64,000 bases of DNA from an uncultured Rhizobiaceae group bacterium. GTDB taxonomy: Bacteria > Pseudomonadota > Alphaproteobacteria > Rhizobiales > Rhizobiaceae. Each line of letters begins with the position of its first letter. The stretch's first letter is position 1. Below, piece after piece: positions 1 to 11,788 of this stretch. The notes below the pieces were generated by a model. That model worked only from the letters and a program-made list of their open reading frames with translations. It was not told the DNA's origin and did not search any database. The stretch covers positions 1-64,000 of the forward strand of contig CALLUS010000024.1 in assembly GCA_938010435.1 (NCBI GenBank), given 5' to 3'. The translations under genes and the position numbers were made by a program.

Positions 1-3000
1 ACATAATTATTGGACAATGCATTGAAGGTAAACAACTGCCCTTCAGGATAAGTCACCCCATCAATTGTGGCACCGTTAAGAACCTGAAGCCAACCCACCG
101 TGGCCGGATCAAAGGCATCTGGCACACCAGCAGTCCCCGGGTTTGGCACGATACCCGCTTCAACAGTATCGAGAATACCGTCATTATCATCGTCCAGGTC
201 ATCTTCATCGAAGACACCATCGCCGTCGTAGTCACCTGCTACCGCAGCAGTGAACACAGTTGCAGACAAGGAAGATGTTGCCGTTGGTGCAAGTCCACCA
301 GAATCATCCAGTGTGGTTGAAGGAGGATTGGAGGCAGTACCAACTGAACCATCCCAAATGCGGAAATTCAATGTTGAAGAACCAGCAAAACCTGTCTCAG
401 GGATAAATCGGAAAACCGTATCATTATCAAATAAAATAACTTCACCAACCGGTACTGGAAACGGATTATCATTGTCTGTGTCATTATTCTCAAAATCAGT
501 CCATTCATGGGTCAAAATATCAGTACGAAGATATTGCCATTTGCCCCTGGTTTCATCTGCACTCAAAACACCAATGCCAAACTCGGTCTGCTCCACATCA
601 ACAATATCAAGCTGTCCCAGCAGGTCAGAAACTGCAATCAAACCAAGATCATTCGCCGACTGCCCATTTTGAATAGCGGTACGAACGTCATCACCAGTTA
701 AGGCTGCCGCATCAGCAAATTCTTGGGGCGACAAGACACCTGAAGGAGTGGGCCTTGTATAAGTAACCGATGTTTCATCATCAGGATCATTAGGGGCTTC
801 TGGTAGCGCCGTAACTGTTCCATCACCATTGGCTTTTACTGTTCCAATTGGTGAGTCATTAACACGATCCACAGTAACTGTCGAAGTTGCAGTTACCGAC
901 CCGGCCGCATCCGTTACTTCAAAACTAAAGATACGGTCACCATCAGTATTATTCTGGCTGGTATTTTCATAAGCAAATCCACGAACCAGTTCCTGTAGAT
1001 CAGCAGAATTCATATCACCACCACTAGGGCGTGAAATGGTCAGAATAACATTTTCATAAACCACCCTGAATGCAGAGCCACCGACAGTAAGCGTAGAAGA
1101 TTGACGATTGGTCTGGGCCAATTCAATCACAAAGGTTTGGTTCGAATTATCATCTTCCCAGATTAATCGTTCATCACTGCCATCTGAAGGACTAGGCAGA
1201 GTAACAGTTATTTCGACAGTGTTGATATTGTTATCGACATCATCAAAAACCGCATCGGGCGCAATCAGATTGACGATTGCAGAAGCATTTTCATCTTCCT
1301 CATAGATTGTTTCATAGTTAAGCCCAGTTACATTGGGACCATTTAAGTCAATATTAGGTTCCGTATTGCCAACATCCCTAAAATCTAGATCAGCAACAAG
1401 TGGATCTTCGTCACTGGCATCTAAATCGGCATCGGGTAGATAGCCATTCGGTCCGACAAGAACATCAACAATACCTTCATTTGAGATGAATCCGTCATTA
1501 ACATTGCCATCAAGTATCTGCTCAAACACATCCTTTAAGCCATCACGATCTGTATCAAGATCATTGGGACTATCGATTGCTGTGACCCCCAAACCATTTT
1601 CTTCTAAATCTGTATTGCCGTCACCATCTGAGTTGATATCAATATAGTCAGCCAGCCCATCAGAACCATTAGTTGCATTTTCATCTGTATTTACAGGTAA
1701 CAAACCAACACTATTTTCAGCAGTGGTTTTATTGTCATTGGTTTCCTGATCATACTCATCATCCAGCCCATCACCATCATCATCTTTGAAGTCCTGCCCT
1801 ATCCCGGAAGGCGGCACATAATCAGCTGTTAGCTGTGCTTCAATATTATCAAGAATTCCATCGTCATCTGAATCAATATCCAGATGGTCATCAAAACCGT
1901 CACCATCCGTATCACGTGATAATGGATTTACGAGATTTACGTAAGCTGCACTAAACTCAACATGATCACCATAATTGGCTTCAATACGAACAAAGCTGAA
2001 ATCCATCGTAACGGGTAAGCCTGAAGGAACTTCTACATTAGAACCAAGCAGCACATACGCATCACCCGCATTCGCCTTTACCAGAATATCAAAATTACCC
2101 GCACCACCCACAAAAGAAAGAGATTCTCCCGCGACTACAGTACGGTCTAATTGAAATTCAACAAACTCGCCTGGATGCAAGTGACCATCTTGTGACGGAT
2201 CATCATCAAACAAAAAGAAATCATCATCCGGGTGTGTTGGAGATGGAGTAACAACAGTTGCAGTTAACAACTCCTGCTTAATATTACCTTCTACGCTATC
2301 AAGAATGCCATCATTGTCATCATCAATATCAATGTCGTCAGTGACACCATCACCATCTGTATCAATAGCAACATCAGCAACAGCCACCACTTGCATAAAG
2401 CTCGTAGCAAGGTTTGAGGTGTTGTTACCATCATCAGCGACAGTAATTTCAATTTCTCTAACGGTTGTTACATTCGGATCAGTTGACGTATTCTCAAACG
2501 TAATTGCCAGTATGGCCTGTTCATATTCATCCGGCGTACCGATACCCATTAGGATAATTTGATTATCTGTAGACGACTGCACAGTAATGTTACCCGGCAG
2601 ATTAGCTGGCACATTAATCCTGTCGGCAGCCTCCGGATTGGTAATCGTTATGGTTGCACCAGTTAAGTCACCATCGTCAGTAATCTGGATTGTGTCCTTG
2701 GCGATTGGTTTTGCGACGCCACCTTCTGTAAAGACATCCGCATAGTCTGGATTGGTATCCGTCGTTTCAGGATTAGTGAAAATCGGTGTGAAATTCCCGT
2801 CAAACGTGAAATTGCGCGCACCAGATCGGTCATATGCAATCTCAAAACTGGAGGTAGATGAGAATATCAACTGAACAGCATTGGTCGGATCTTGGCCTGG
2901 TGTTCCCGGATCGTTATCCCCCGGCTGGAATGTCAAAACCCCATTCGCAACCGTTGGTGTAAGATCCGTCGTTCCATTCAATACATAGCCATCAATCGCA

Positions 3001-4889
3001 TCTTCAGACACGGAAATTCTTTCGCCTCTGAACCCGCCATTCTGGTTGCCTGCCGTATCCAAATCAGTGATCAACAAAGTAAAGTCGGCTGCAATGGGTG
3101 CACCCGTATCAGAATCAATCACCTCCCAGCGCACAACGCTGACGCTATCATTTGCAAGTGTCACATTGGCATTATCATCATTCCCGCCACCAAAATCGGT
3201 TAGGTTAAAGTCAGGGTCTCCGCCCATAACGCTAACAACGACGCCACGAATATCTACATCTTGACCATTAAATTGGCCGACATTTTCATATAAAGCTGTT
3301 TCGCCATTCCCGACACCATTCACAGCCTCAGTTTGCCCATCATTTGTAACTGTCGGTGCAGAAAAGGAAAATTCAGAGAAACCACCCAGTCCCGGCGCGG
3401 GCGGTGTATCAATAAAATCAAGATCGATCGTTGGCGCAGCACCGGTTGGAACCGGCGTATTGGTAATATCGATTTGTTCAAGCACAACACCAAACGGTTG
3501 ATCGGTGGTTGCCGCATTAGAAATCACCTGATGAGCAAACTGAATACGATCAATAGGCGTAGCACCTCCGGTGATCTTGAAAACACCACGTGTATTTGGA
3601 CCAAACGAACCAACGCTGGCACCCGAAGGACCATCAGCAACAATCGAATTTGGCGCTCCGTTCAAAGACGATATGGCTTCAAAGGCAAGTCCGCCCTGCG
3701 TTGAATTATCTACAAGGCTGAAAGTGACTTCAGAGGTGATGTCATTTCCATCAGCATCTAACACCGTAAAATTAGCAAACTGTTCAACACCATCAGTTGG
3801 TGACTGATCGTCATTGTTAAAAAACGAAAGTGTGAGCTCTATTTCACTCACATCATTGGTAAAATCTAATTGGTAAGTATCATCACCAAGTGAGTTATCA
3901 CGACCAATACCCAATCCACCTGCAGATGCACCACCAGCAGCATTACTATCATTTTGAATGCCATCCGTGCCGGAAATTTGTGAAAAAGTAACTGAATTGG
4001 TTGTTTTGGTTACCGTCAACGAGCTGACATCAGTGCCAACACTACCACCATGGGCTGCTGTCAAATCACCAGCAGTTATTGTTTCATCGGCGAGCGTGCC
4101 CGCAAATGCTGCTACTTTCAGCCCGTCCGTATCCAACGTGCCTGAAACAACTTCCAGATCCCAATCGCCGCCAAGATTAGCCGCGCCTGTTAGATCAGAA
4201 GATGCGGCGACATCGGCACCTGTAAGATGTGCCAATGCCGCCACTGCGCTTTCACCGCGAACGCCCCCGGCAAAATCGCAACCATAAACCAGAATATCAG
4301 CAGTTTCTGAAAGTGAATTCCTGATAACAGCCATTTCATCGGCATGTTTTCCATTCATGCTTATTTCAGTAAATTTTGTGGACCCCAAATCCAACGTCCC
4401 GGAACGCCCGTGGGAGATGATATGCACTGTATCCAGATCGTTGCGACCTTGTAAAATACCGGCAATCTGCTCGACCCCATCGCTATCCGCTGAAAGCAAA
4501 TAAACCTCGATATCTGGATCAAAACTTGAGACCAAGGTTTGCCAATCATCAACTGCAGCATCGATAAAAGCGACTTCATTTGCCTTTGCTGTATCGAGCG
4601 AATCAAGCAATGCTCGATTTTCGCTGCTTTCTTCTGGAGCCCATGGAGCTGCTACCCCATTCTTCAACACTTCGTTGACCAACATATCAACACGAGCAGC
4701 TTCCGCTTGCCCCATAACTTCGTTGCCCGTTTCAAAACCCGCCGCATCCAAAAGAATACGGGGTTCTAGCGCTTGAAGCCCGACAGAGTGATCCATTTCT
4801 CCAAGTGCTTCTAAGTCAACGACTGAAGTTCCAAAACGCACATCTTGAACTGAATTATTCTGGTTCTGATGGTTCACTTTTTTGCCCAT
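1..4889 (-). CDS. Giant LEPR-XLL / DUF4347 adhesin-like surface protein, N-terminal part (cut by window edge)
   Basis: An uninterrupted minus-strand frame runs from the ATG at 4889 to the left edge with no stop, giving 1629 visible residues. Near the N-terminus is LEPRILLDAA, the LEPR-XLL motif found at the start of very large exported proteins. A DUF4347-type domain follows at about residues 70-190 (DTVHIISHGRSGTLDLGS, ILVYGCDFAGG). The rest is acidic beta-rich repeat sequence of cadherin/Ig type. It contains at least three thrombospondin-3-like calcium-binding stretches built on the pattern DxDGDGxxDxxDxDxDNDGIxD, near positions 2270-2380, 1840-1930 and 160-240. There is no classical signal peptide, which fits type I secretion with a C-terminal signal outside the window. 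The probable role is cell-surface adhesion or biofilm formation. That role is inferred from the architecture; the domain identities are fairly secure. The distance to the next gene suggests separate transcription. Confidence 0.85.
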   Translation of the reverse strand, partial: MGKKVNHQNQNNSVQDVRFGTSVVDLEALGEMDHSVGLQALEPRILLDAAGFETGNEVMGQAEAARVDMLVNEVLKNGVAAPWAPEESSENRALLDSLDTAKANEVAFIDAAVDDWQTLVSSFDPDIEVYLLSADSDGVEQIAGILQGRNDLDTVHIISHGRSGTLDLGSTKFTEISMNGKHADEMAVIRNSLSETADILVYGCDFAGGVRGESAVAALAHLTGADVAASSDLTGAANLGGDWDLEVVSGTLDTDGLKVAAFAGTLADETITAGDLTAAHGGSVGTDVSSLTVTKTTNSVTFSQISGTDGIQNDSNAAGGASAGGLGIGRDNSLGDDTYQLDFTNDVSEIELTLSFFNNDDQSPTDGVEQFANFTVLDADGNDITSEVTFSLVDNSTQGGLAFEAISSLNGAPNSIVADGPSGASVGSFGPNTRGVFKITGGATPIDRIQFAHQVISNAATTDQPFGVVLEQIDITNTPVPTGAAPTIDLDFIDTPPAPGLGGFSEFSFSAPTVTNDGQTEAVNGVGNGETALYENVGQFNGQDVDIRGVVVSVMGGDPDFNLTDFGGGNDDNANVTLANDSVSVVRWEVIDSDTGAPIAADFTLLITDLDTAGNQNGGFRGERISVSEDAIDGYVLNGTTDLTPTVANGVLTFQPGDNDPGTPGQDPTNAVQLIFSSTSSFEIAYDRSGARNFTFDGNFTPIFTNPETTDTNPDYADVFTEGGVAKPIAKDTIQITDDGDLTGATITITNPEAADRINVPANLPGNITVQSSTDNQIILMGIGTPDEYEQAILAITFENTSTDPNVTTVREIEITVADDGNNTSNLATSFMQVVAVADVAIDTDGDGVTDDIDIDDDNDGILDSVEGNIKQELLTATVVTPSPTHPDDDFFLFDDDPSQDGHLHPGEFVEFQLDRTVVAGESLSFVGGAGNFDILVKANAGDAYVLLGSNVEVPSGLPVTMDFSFVRIEANYGDHVEFSAAYVNLVNPLSRDTDGDGFDDHLDIDSDDDGILDNIEAQLTADYVPPSGIGQDFKDDDGDGLDDEYDQETNDNKTTAENSVGLLPVNTDENATNGSDGLADYIDINSDGDGNTDLEENGLGVTAIDSPNDLDTDRDGLKDVFEQILDGNVNDGFISNEGIVDVLVGPNGYLPDADLDASDEDPLVADLDFRDVGNTEPNIDLNGPNVTGLNYETIYEEDENASAIVNLIAPDAVFDDVDNNINTVEITVTLPSPSDGSDERLIWEDDNSNQTFVIELAQTNRQSSTLTVGGSAFRVVYENVILTISRPSGGDMNSADLQELVRGFAYENTSQNNTDGDRIFSFEVTDAAGSVTATSTVTVDRVNDSPIGTVKANGDGTVTALPEAPNDPDDETSVTYTRPTPSGVLSPQEFADAAALTGDDVRTAIQNGQSANDLGLIAVSDLLGQLDIVDVEQTEFGIGVLSADETRGKWQYLRTDILTHEWTDFENNDTDNDNPFPVPVGEVILFDNDTVFRFIPETGFAGSSTLNFRIWDGSVGTASNPPSTTLDDSGGLAPTATSSLSATVFTAAVAGDYDGDGVFDEDDLDDDNDGILDTVEAGIVPNPGTAGVPDAFDPATVGWLQVLNGATIDGVTYPEGQLFTFNALSNNY

Positions 4890-5298
4890 AAGTGCAGCGC
4901 CTCGCATTAGGTGTATAATATAAAATACAACTTAATGGTGTATTCTTACTTAAATGTAAAGAAGACACAAAAACCCAAACCTAGTCTAGGAATCACGCAA
5001 TAGAATCCCTGCAAGACACGCGAAAACGAGGCCGAGAAAGAACCAAGGAGAGGCTAAATATTCTAATTTGATTCGGGACATGGCCTTCGCCCGCAAACAA
5101 GAAATAGCAATCTAAAACCGTTAATCCTGACGGCGTTGATTGTTCTTCCACAATCAGCCGACAATTGTGTCACGTGCTATTCAGACATGTTGTGCCGCAG
5201 GCTCATCAGATTGATCCAATTTGATTTCAATACTTATCCAGTTGTTCGCAATCGGCGAAAGGGAAGAATGGCAAAAACGATAATCATGTGAGAACTAT
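4890..5298. other. Intergenic region, no gene recognised
   Basis: About 410 bases lie between the start of the giant adhesin and the end of the tetR gene, both on the minus strand. I see no convincing coding frame or RNA gene. A short perfect inverted repeat, CCTAGTCTAGG, lies at 4980-4990. An AT-rich stretch at about 4910-4930 could hold the adhesin promoter, but no clear -35/-10 pair stands out. Confidence 0.5.
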
Positions 5299-5856
5299 TC
5301 AACTTTGTTCAAGCAGCTTTGCAGCCGCATTTTTTGCATCCTGAGCTGGATGTGCCGTATGTCCCAAATGGGCTGATATGATCGCACCCTCTTTAAGCAG
5401 CAGTAGTTGCTTCGAGACGCTACTCGGGTTCGTGATGCCAGCAGCTTTTGTCAATCTCAGAATATGGCGTTCCAGAAGTCGTTTGTGTTCTGCAGATTGC
5501 TGATGGATCGGATGAGATAAAGTTTGGAATTCTGATGCTGCTTTTACGAACATGCAACCTTGAAATTCATCTGTGGTAAACCACTCTTCCAGCACGTCAA
5601 ACATTGCTAAAAGTTGGCCTGACGGTTCGGGGGATATTTTTTCCATACGGCCGAAGAGCCAATAACGAAAGGTTTCATCCCTCAGACGCAGTGCTGCCAG
5701 AATGAGATCCTCTTTGGTTCGAAAGTGTTTATAAATGGCGGTTTTGGAAACACCTGTTTCAGATGCAACCCTATCCATACCAGTCGCATGGAAACCTTCC
5801 CGGTAAAAAACCGAAAGTGCACCTTGTATAAGTTCTTCGCGTTTAGATGGTCTCAT
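5299..5856 (-). CDS. TetR/AcrR family transcriptional regulator
   Basis: This 185-residue protein has the normal length for a TetR repressor. The N-terminal helix-turn-helix domain spans about residues 5-52 (GMDRVASETGVSKTAIYKHF). The C-terminal half is a helical ligand-binding domain whose ligand cannot be read from sequence. The ATG at 5856 follows a GGAG ribosome-binding site. The gene is divergent from the DUF1348 gene at 6012. The 155-base gap between them holds two copies of the half-site ACCGATCAGT (5877-5886 and 5978-5987), the second inside a near-perfect 16-base palindrome. The same half-site forms a perfect dyad before msrB at 18447-18484. I infer that this regulator represses itself, the DUF1348 gene and msrBA. 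Family membership is certain; the regulon is a hypothesis. Confidence 0.9.
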   Translation of the reverse strand: MRPSKREELIQGALSVFYREGFHATGMDRVASETGVSKTAIYKHFRTKEDLILAALRLRDETFRYWLFGRMEKISPEPSGQLLAMFDVLEEWFTTDEFQGCMFVKAASEFQTLSHPIHQQSAEHKRLLERHILRLTKAAGITNPSSVSKQLLLLKEGAIISAHLGHTAHPAQDAKNAAAKLLEQS

Positions 5857-5876
5857 ATCGTCTCCATCATGAAGTT

Positions 5877-5886
5877 ACCGATCAGT
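5877..5886. promoter_or_regulatory. Putative TetR half-site, tetR-proximal copy
   Basis: ACCGATCAGT lies 21 bases upstream of the tetR ATG. It is identical to the core of the palindrome at 5975-5990, and on the other strand it shares ACTGATCG with the arms at 18447-18484. Its position fits autoregulation. Confidence 0.45.
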
Positions 5887-5974
5887 ATTTATTGAATCGC
5901 CGCAAAGATCACAATGATGAAAGAGAAATTTAGAAAATAGTTCATTGATGTTTAGAGAATGCGATGATAATAAA

Positions 5975-5990
5975 TTAACCGATCAGTTAA
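5975..5990. promoter_or_regulatory. Putative TetR operator before the DUF1348 gene
   Basis: TTAACCGATCAGTTAA is a near-perfect 16-base palindrome; only the central CG/AG pair breaks symmetry. It ends 21 bases before the DUF1348 ATG, where repressor binding would block transcription. Its core matches the tetR-proximal half-site and the msrB dyad. Confidence 0.55.
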
Positions 5991-6011
5991 CTTACTGAAA
6001 GGGAATATTTG

Positions 6012-6476
6012 ATGTCACGACCACCACTGCCTCCATTCAACGAAGAAACCGCCCGCGAAAAAGTACGTCTGGCTGAAGATGGCTGGAACACGCGTGATGC
6101 GAAAAAAGTCGCAACCGCCTATACACCGGACACCAAGTGGCGCAATCGTTCATATTTCGTGACCAACCGGAAAGAAGCGGAAGCGTTCCTTTCCGATAAA
6201 TGGGTTCGCGAAAATGAGTATCGATTAATCAAAGAACTCTGGGCATTCACGGAAAATAGAATTGCAGTGCGTTACGCTTATGAATGGCACGATGATAGCG
6301 GTAATTGGTTTCGCTCTTATGGCAACGAAAACTGGGAATTTGCCGACGACGGCTTAATGCAAAACCGGTATGCGAGTATCAACGATCTTCCCATAAAAGA
6401 AGAGGATCGCCTCTTTCACTGGCCTCAAGGGAGACGCCCTGATGATCATCCGGGCCTATCTGAGTTGGGTCTTTAA
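6012..6476 (+). CDS. DUF1348 family (NTF2/SnoaL-like) protein
   Basis: This 154-residue protein matches the DUF1348 family, a branch of the NTF2/SnoaL fold with a cone-shaped ligand pocket. Recognisable stretches are [28 protein letters not shown] and [18 protein letters not shown]. No enzymatic function is established for the family. The ATG at 6012 is preferred over the in-frame TTG at 6009 because GAAAGGGA lies at the right distance upstream. The gene is divergent from tetR, with putative operator palindromes between, so it is probably the primary target of that regulator. It is followed by a strong bidirectional terminator shared with katG. Confidence 0.8.
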   Translation: MSRPPLPPFNEETAREKVRLAEDGWNTRDAKKVATAYTPDTKWRNRSYFVTNRKEAEAFLSDKWVRENEYRLIKELWAFTENRIAVRYAYEWHDDSGNWFRSYGNENWEFADDGLMQNRYASINDLPIKEEDRLFHWPQGRRPDDHPGLSELGL

Positions 6477-6619
6477 TAGAGTGGTTTGATCTTAATACCG
6501 GGCCTTTTTTGAAACGGTTCAGGTGCCGGTGATGTACTTTCGTGCTTGATCAAGCTTAATCTGATTGTACAATTTTAACCGCATGCTGATGCTCACCCGG
6601 CTTTACTTGATGGTCATAA

Positions 6620-6656
6620 AATATCCCTACGCACCATATCAGTGCGTAGGGATATT
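6620..6656. terminator. Bidirectional Rho-independent terminator between the DUF1348 gene and katG
   Basis: A perfect 15-base stem (AATATCCCTACGCAC and its complement) closes a 7-base loop. It is followed by AGTTTTTT on the plus strand and by TTTT on the minus strand. It sits between the convergent DUF1348 and katG genes and can end both. Confidence 0.9.
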
Positions 6657-6666
6657 AGTTTTTTAC

Positions 6667-9459
<2,793 letters not shown>

Positions 9460-9906
9460 ATGAAGACTCAATTAAGAACCGCGCAAGAGCGGCGTCAGCA
9501 AATTCAAGAAAATGCTGAACGGCTCGGAATCGATTATGCTTATGTGTCAATTTTGGTCGACACTTTTTATGACCGAATTCGCGCAGATGAGCGCATAAAC
9601 TATATTTTTTCAAATCATATAGGAGACGGCTGGGCACCTCATCTTTCCAATATGAAAGATTTTTGGGCATCAGTTGCATTTAATGCCGGCAGGTATTCAG
9701 GACAACCAGTCCCTAAACATCAAGCTCTGAACGAAGCGCGTCCAGAGCATTTTGAAGTCTGGCTGGAATTATTTGAACAAACACTCAAAGACACAGCACC
9801 CACTCCGGATGCAATACCATATTTTATGGAACGCGCTTCGCGGATTGCATCCAGCCTGCAGTTGGCGATGTTCGGGATGTCAGATCTGTCGAGTAGCAAA
9901 CCATAA
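9460..9906 (+). CDS. Group III truncated haemoglobin
   Basis: The 148-residue protein follows the group III truncated haemoglobin pattern: FYDRIRADERINYIF, then the DGWAPHLSNMKDFW segment, then YSGQPVPKHQAL, whose His is the likely proximal haem ligand, and finally HFEVWLELFEQT and RASRIASSLQLAMF. These 2-on-2 globins bind O2 and NO in the cytoplasm and are often linked to NO stress in denitrifiers and pathogens. The start follows ATAAGTGATGGGGAACGATC, with GGGGA as ribosome-binding site. Its neighbours (YeaR-like protein, fdxA, nsrR, nirK) support an NO-related role. An NsrR-like box overlaps a possible promoter about 160 bases upstream. Confidence 0.92.
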   Translation: MKTQLRTAQERRQQIQENAERLGIDYAYVSILVDTFYDRIRADERINYIFSNHIGDGWAPHLSNMKDFWASVAFNAGRYSGQPVPKHQALNEARPEHFEVWLELFEQTLKDTAPTPDAIPYFMERASRIASSLQLAMFGMSDLSSSKP

Positions 9907-10200
9907 TATGTATTTGGCATTTTCAAATGGGATAGTCAGAATTTGGACGAATACATTAGTTGTCGGTCTTTTGGTCGCCGCTCCGGCAGAATTCAGGTTG
10001 CACGCATTGGCCATTGCGTCGCCTTCAATCCAACGACTGTCTTAAATGCAAATGATTTGTGCGCGAATGTGGAAAATTACTGATGGTGCAATTATCTCAA
10101 ACAACTCATTGCGTCTTGTTAATGGTGCCATAGAAATGGTCGAAATTATTCCGCTGCGCGTATTCGCAACTAATGTTCAAAAAAGCAAAAGGTCAAACAA
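9907..10200. other. Intergenic region between the haemoglobin and YeaR-like genes
   Basis: These 294 bases hold no convincing gene; an open frame at 10046-10234 overlaps the next gene and looks like chance. AATATGTATTT at 9905-9915, across the haemoglobin stop codon, resembles one half of an NsrR box but has no matching second half. Confidence 0.4.
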
Positions 10201-10485
10201 ATGTCAGTCAAACGCAGCCTGCCCGCAGGCATAGAGAAATATGCTGAATCTCCACTTTTTACTGCAGGAAAAGTTCCAGAAAGCCTACAGAAGTTGCACA
10301 GTACAAAAGTTGGCACTTATGCCCGCCTCATAGTTACCGCAGGAGAAGTTCAATATTTCTTAGTAGGAGAAAAGACACCGGTCACGACGATCAAAGTCGG
10401 TGATGAGTTCATCATTTTACCCGCGGAAGAACACTATGTTCAGGTCACTGACGATGCAGAATTCTTCCTGGAGTTTTGCAGATAA
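10201..10485 (+). CDS. DUF1971 / YeaR-like cupin-type protein
   Basis: This 94-residue protein matches the TehB/YeaR-like domain (DUF1971), a small beta-barrel fold. Visible features are LPAGIEKYAESPLFTAGKVPE near the start and a beta-rich second half ending in FFLEFCR. E. coli YeaR belongs to the nitrate- and NO-responsive yeaR-yoaG operon, so its place next to a haemoglobin and nsrR fits an NO response. Biochemical activity of the family is not established. The start is an ATG after AAAAGGTCAAACAA. It converges with fdxA, leaving about 140 bases between. Confidence 0.85.
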   Translation: MSVKRSLPAGIEKYAESPLFTAGKVPESLQKLHSTKVGTYARLIVTAGEVQYFLVGEKTPVTTIKVGDEFIILPAEEHYVQVTDDAEFFLEFCR

Positions 10486-10625
10486 GTCGTGATGCATGGA
10501 TATAAAAAAATGTGTTTGGTTTAAGCCTATGGTCGCGTGAAAATCTTTTACATTTTTCAAATGATTGGCAATCCGACTCCGTTAGAACTGCCCTGATAAG
10601 AAAGTGTTCTTTACGGATGGAACAC

Positions 10626-10964
10626 TCAATCTCCTGAACCTGGTTCAGATGAAAAATCCACTTCTTTGCCTTTTCGACCATTGAACTCATCTGCATCAGG
10701 CAAGGGGTCACGTTTCATTGTGATGTTGGGCCATATCTCTGAATACTTTGCGTTTAATTCCAACATGGGAGTAGTTGTCTCAGAATCTGCGTCGCTGAAG
10801 ATTGCTTCGGCGGGGCATTCCGGGACACAAACCCCACAGTCAATGCATTCATCAGGATGAATGACCAACATATTGCCACCATCGTAGAAGCAGTCCACCG
10901 GGCAAACTTCAACACAGTCCGTGTATTTACATTTGATGCAATTTTCTGTCACCACAAATGTCAT
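10626..10964 (-). CDS. fdxA: Ferredoxin FdxA (7Fe-8S type)
   Basis: The 112-residue protein has the two cluster motifs of the FdxA family: [15 protein letters not shown] near residue 9 and [16 protein letters not shown] near residue 40. The long C-terminal tail ([20 protein letters not shown]) is usual for seven-iron ferredoxins. It is a cytoplasmic low-potential electron carrier. Its ATG overlaps the stop of the DUF488 gene by four bases, so the two are translationally coupled. It is the last gene of the HTHP-DUF488-fdxA operon, which starts at an NsrR-like promoter. A role feeding electrons to a haem protein or repairing iron-sulfur damage during NO stress is inference. Confidence 0.95.
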   Translation of the reverse strand: MTFVVTENCIKCKYTDCVEVCPVDCFYDGGNMLVIHPDECIDCGVCVPECPAEAIFSDADSETTTPMLELNAKYSEIWPNITMKRDPLPDADEFNGRKGKEVDFSSEPGSGD

Positions 10965-11383
10965 GATTTACTCCTATCAGACAGATCTCGACCCGGAATC
11001 GCGTCTGCTTTCAGTCTTTCAATCAAGTGTTCCCGCAACACGGCGGCATGATTTTGTTCCAGATTTGCATTTGCGAATATGAGTGTAACAACATCGCTTT
11101 TGATCGTGTCCTGAATAACATCAACCGAATTGTTTTCCTTCAGTTCGATAAGATATTGCACTCTAAATTCAGGCCACCGGTCGAGGTCTTTGTGATACCA
11201 ACGCCTAAGATCGGCACTTGGCGCTGCATCCTTTACCCATAAAAAAAGGTTCGCCCGTTGCTTAGATATTCCTCGCGGCCATAGACGATCTACGAGAATC
11301 CTCTTGCCGTCAGTCTTGAGAGAAGGCTCATATATTCGACGTAGTTTTAATGATTCTTCAATCGGCAAAACAGATAATGACAT
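10961..11383 (-). CDS. DUF488 family protein
   Basis: The 140-residue protein matches DUF488, with [23 protein letters not shown] near the start and the conserved W-Y-HKD stretch [14 protein letters not shown] in the middle. The molecular function of DUF488 is not established; related proteins are often found next to truncated haemoglobins and Fe-S genes. It lies three bases after the HTHP stop codon and overlaps the fdxA start, so it is the middle gene of a tight three-gene operon. The identity is clear; the function is open. Confidence 0.9.
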   Translation of the reverse strand: MSLSVLPIEESLKLRRIYEPSLKTDGKRILVDRLWPRGISKQRANLFLWVKDAAPSADLRRWYHKDLDRWPEFRVQYLIELKENNSVDVIQDTIKSDVVTLIFANANLEQNHAAVLREHLIERLKADAIPGRDLSDRSKS

Positions 11384-11386
11384 GGC

Positions 11387-11635
11387 TCATTTCCACAAAC
11401 CGCTTGCTTGCATAATGGTTTGAAAATGTGTGGCAACAATTTCAGATACAACTGTTAAGCTGTCCGTATTTTTCGTATAATTTTCACACAATTTGTTACG
11501 AACCGCCGCATCAGGGTGAGAGTATTTCACACCCATTCGGGATAGTTTGAGGGGCATTTTGACCCCCTGCCCGACTGGTGCGGTTTTTATTGTTTCAAGC
11601 CAAACCATGCGCGGTGTCCGTGTATTGGGTTTCAT
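11387..11635 (-). CDS. Hexameric tyrosine-coordinated haem protein (HTHP)
   Basis: This 82-residue protein carries the HTHP pattern: LKLSRMGVKYSHPDAAVRNKL, then ENYTKNTDSLTVVSEI, then VATHFQTIMQASGLWK at the C-terminus. HTHP was characterised from a marine Roseobacter-group bacterium as a ring of six small subunits, each binding haem through a Tyr side chain and showing peroxidase/catalase-like activity; Tyr53 is the likely ligand here. The N-terminal 15 residues (KPNTRTPRMVW) are specific to this copy. It is the first gene of an operon with DUF488 and fdxA. The promoter is overlapped by an NsrR-like inverted repeat 27 bases upstream of the ATG, which suggests an NO-related role not established for the family. 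Identification rests on pattern memory but is strong over two thirds of the chain. Confidence 0.85.
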   Translation of the reverse strand: MKPNTRTPRMVWLETIKTAPVGQGVKMPLKLSRMGVKYSHPDAAVRNKLCENYTKNTDSLTVVSEIVATHFQTIMQASGLWK

Positions 11636-11661
11636 TGACTTTTCTAAAAGGCAAAACTTTT

Positions 11662-11702
11662 ATTAGATATATCTTATATATATCTAATTGAGAAAATGTC
11701 AA
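11662..11702 (-). promoter_or_regulatory. HTHP operon promoter overlapped by NsrR-like operator
   Basis: On the minus strand the -35 hexamer TTGACA (11702-11697) is followed after 16 bases by TATATA, or after 18 by TATAAG. A 27-base inverted repeat at 11662-11688 (perfect 11-base arms ATTAGATATAT and complement, 5-base spacer) covers the -10 region. Its central 23 bases match the NsrR 11-1-11 pattern at 16 of 22 positions, including AGAT and ATCT at the correct spacing. nsrR itself lies just upstream. Confidence 0.65.
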
Positions 11703-11788
11703 CCTCTAGCGCATCGTTTGAACTTCAACTGCGACATCCAGGTGATAATATGTTGGGTAACTGGAGAAAGTTAGGGCTTTAACGCCTT

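Noticed and set aside
1-4889. Repeated CATCATC-type tracts considered as a CRISPR or tandem repeat array
   Set aside because: They are the coding DNA of Asp-rich calcium-binding repeats, irregularly spaced, in one long open frame.
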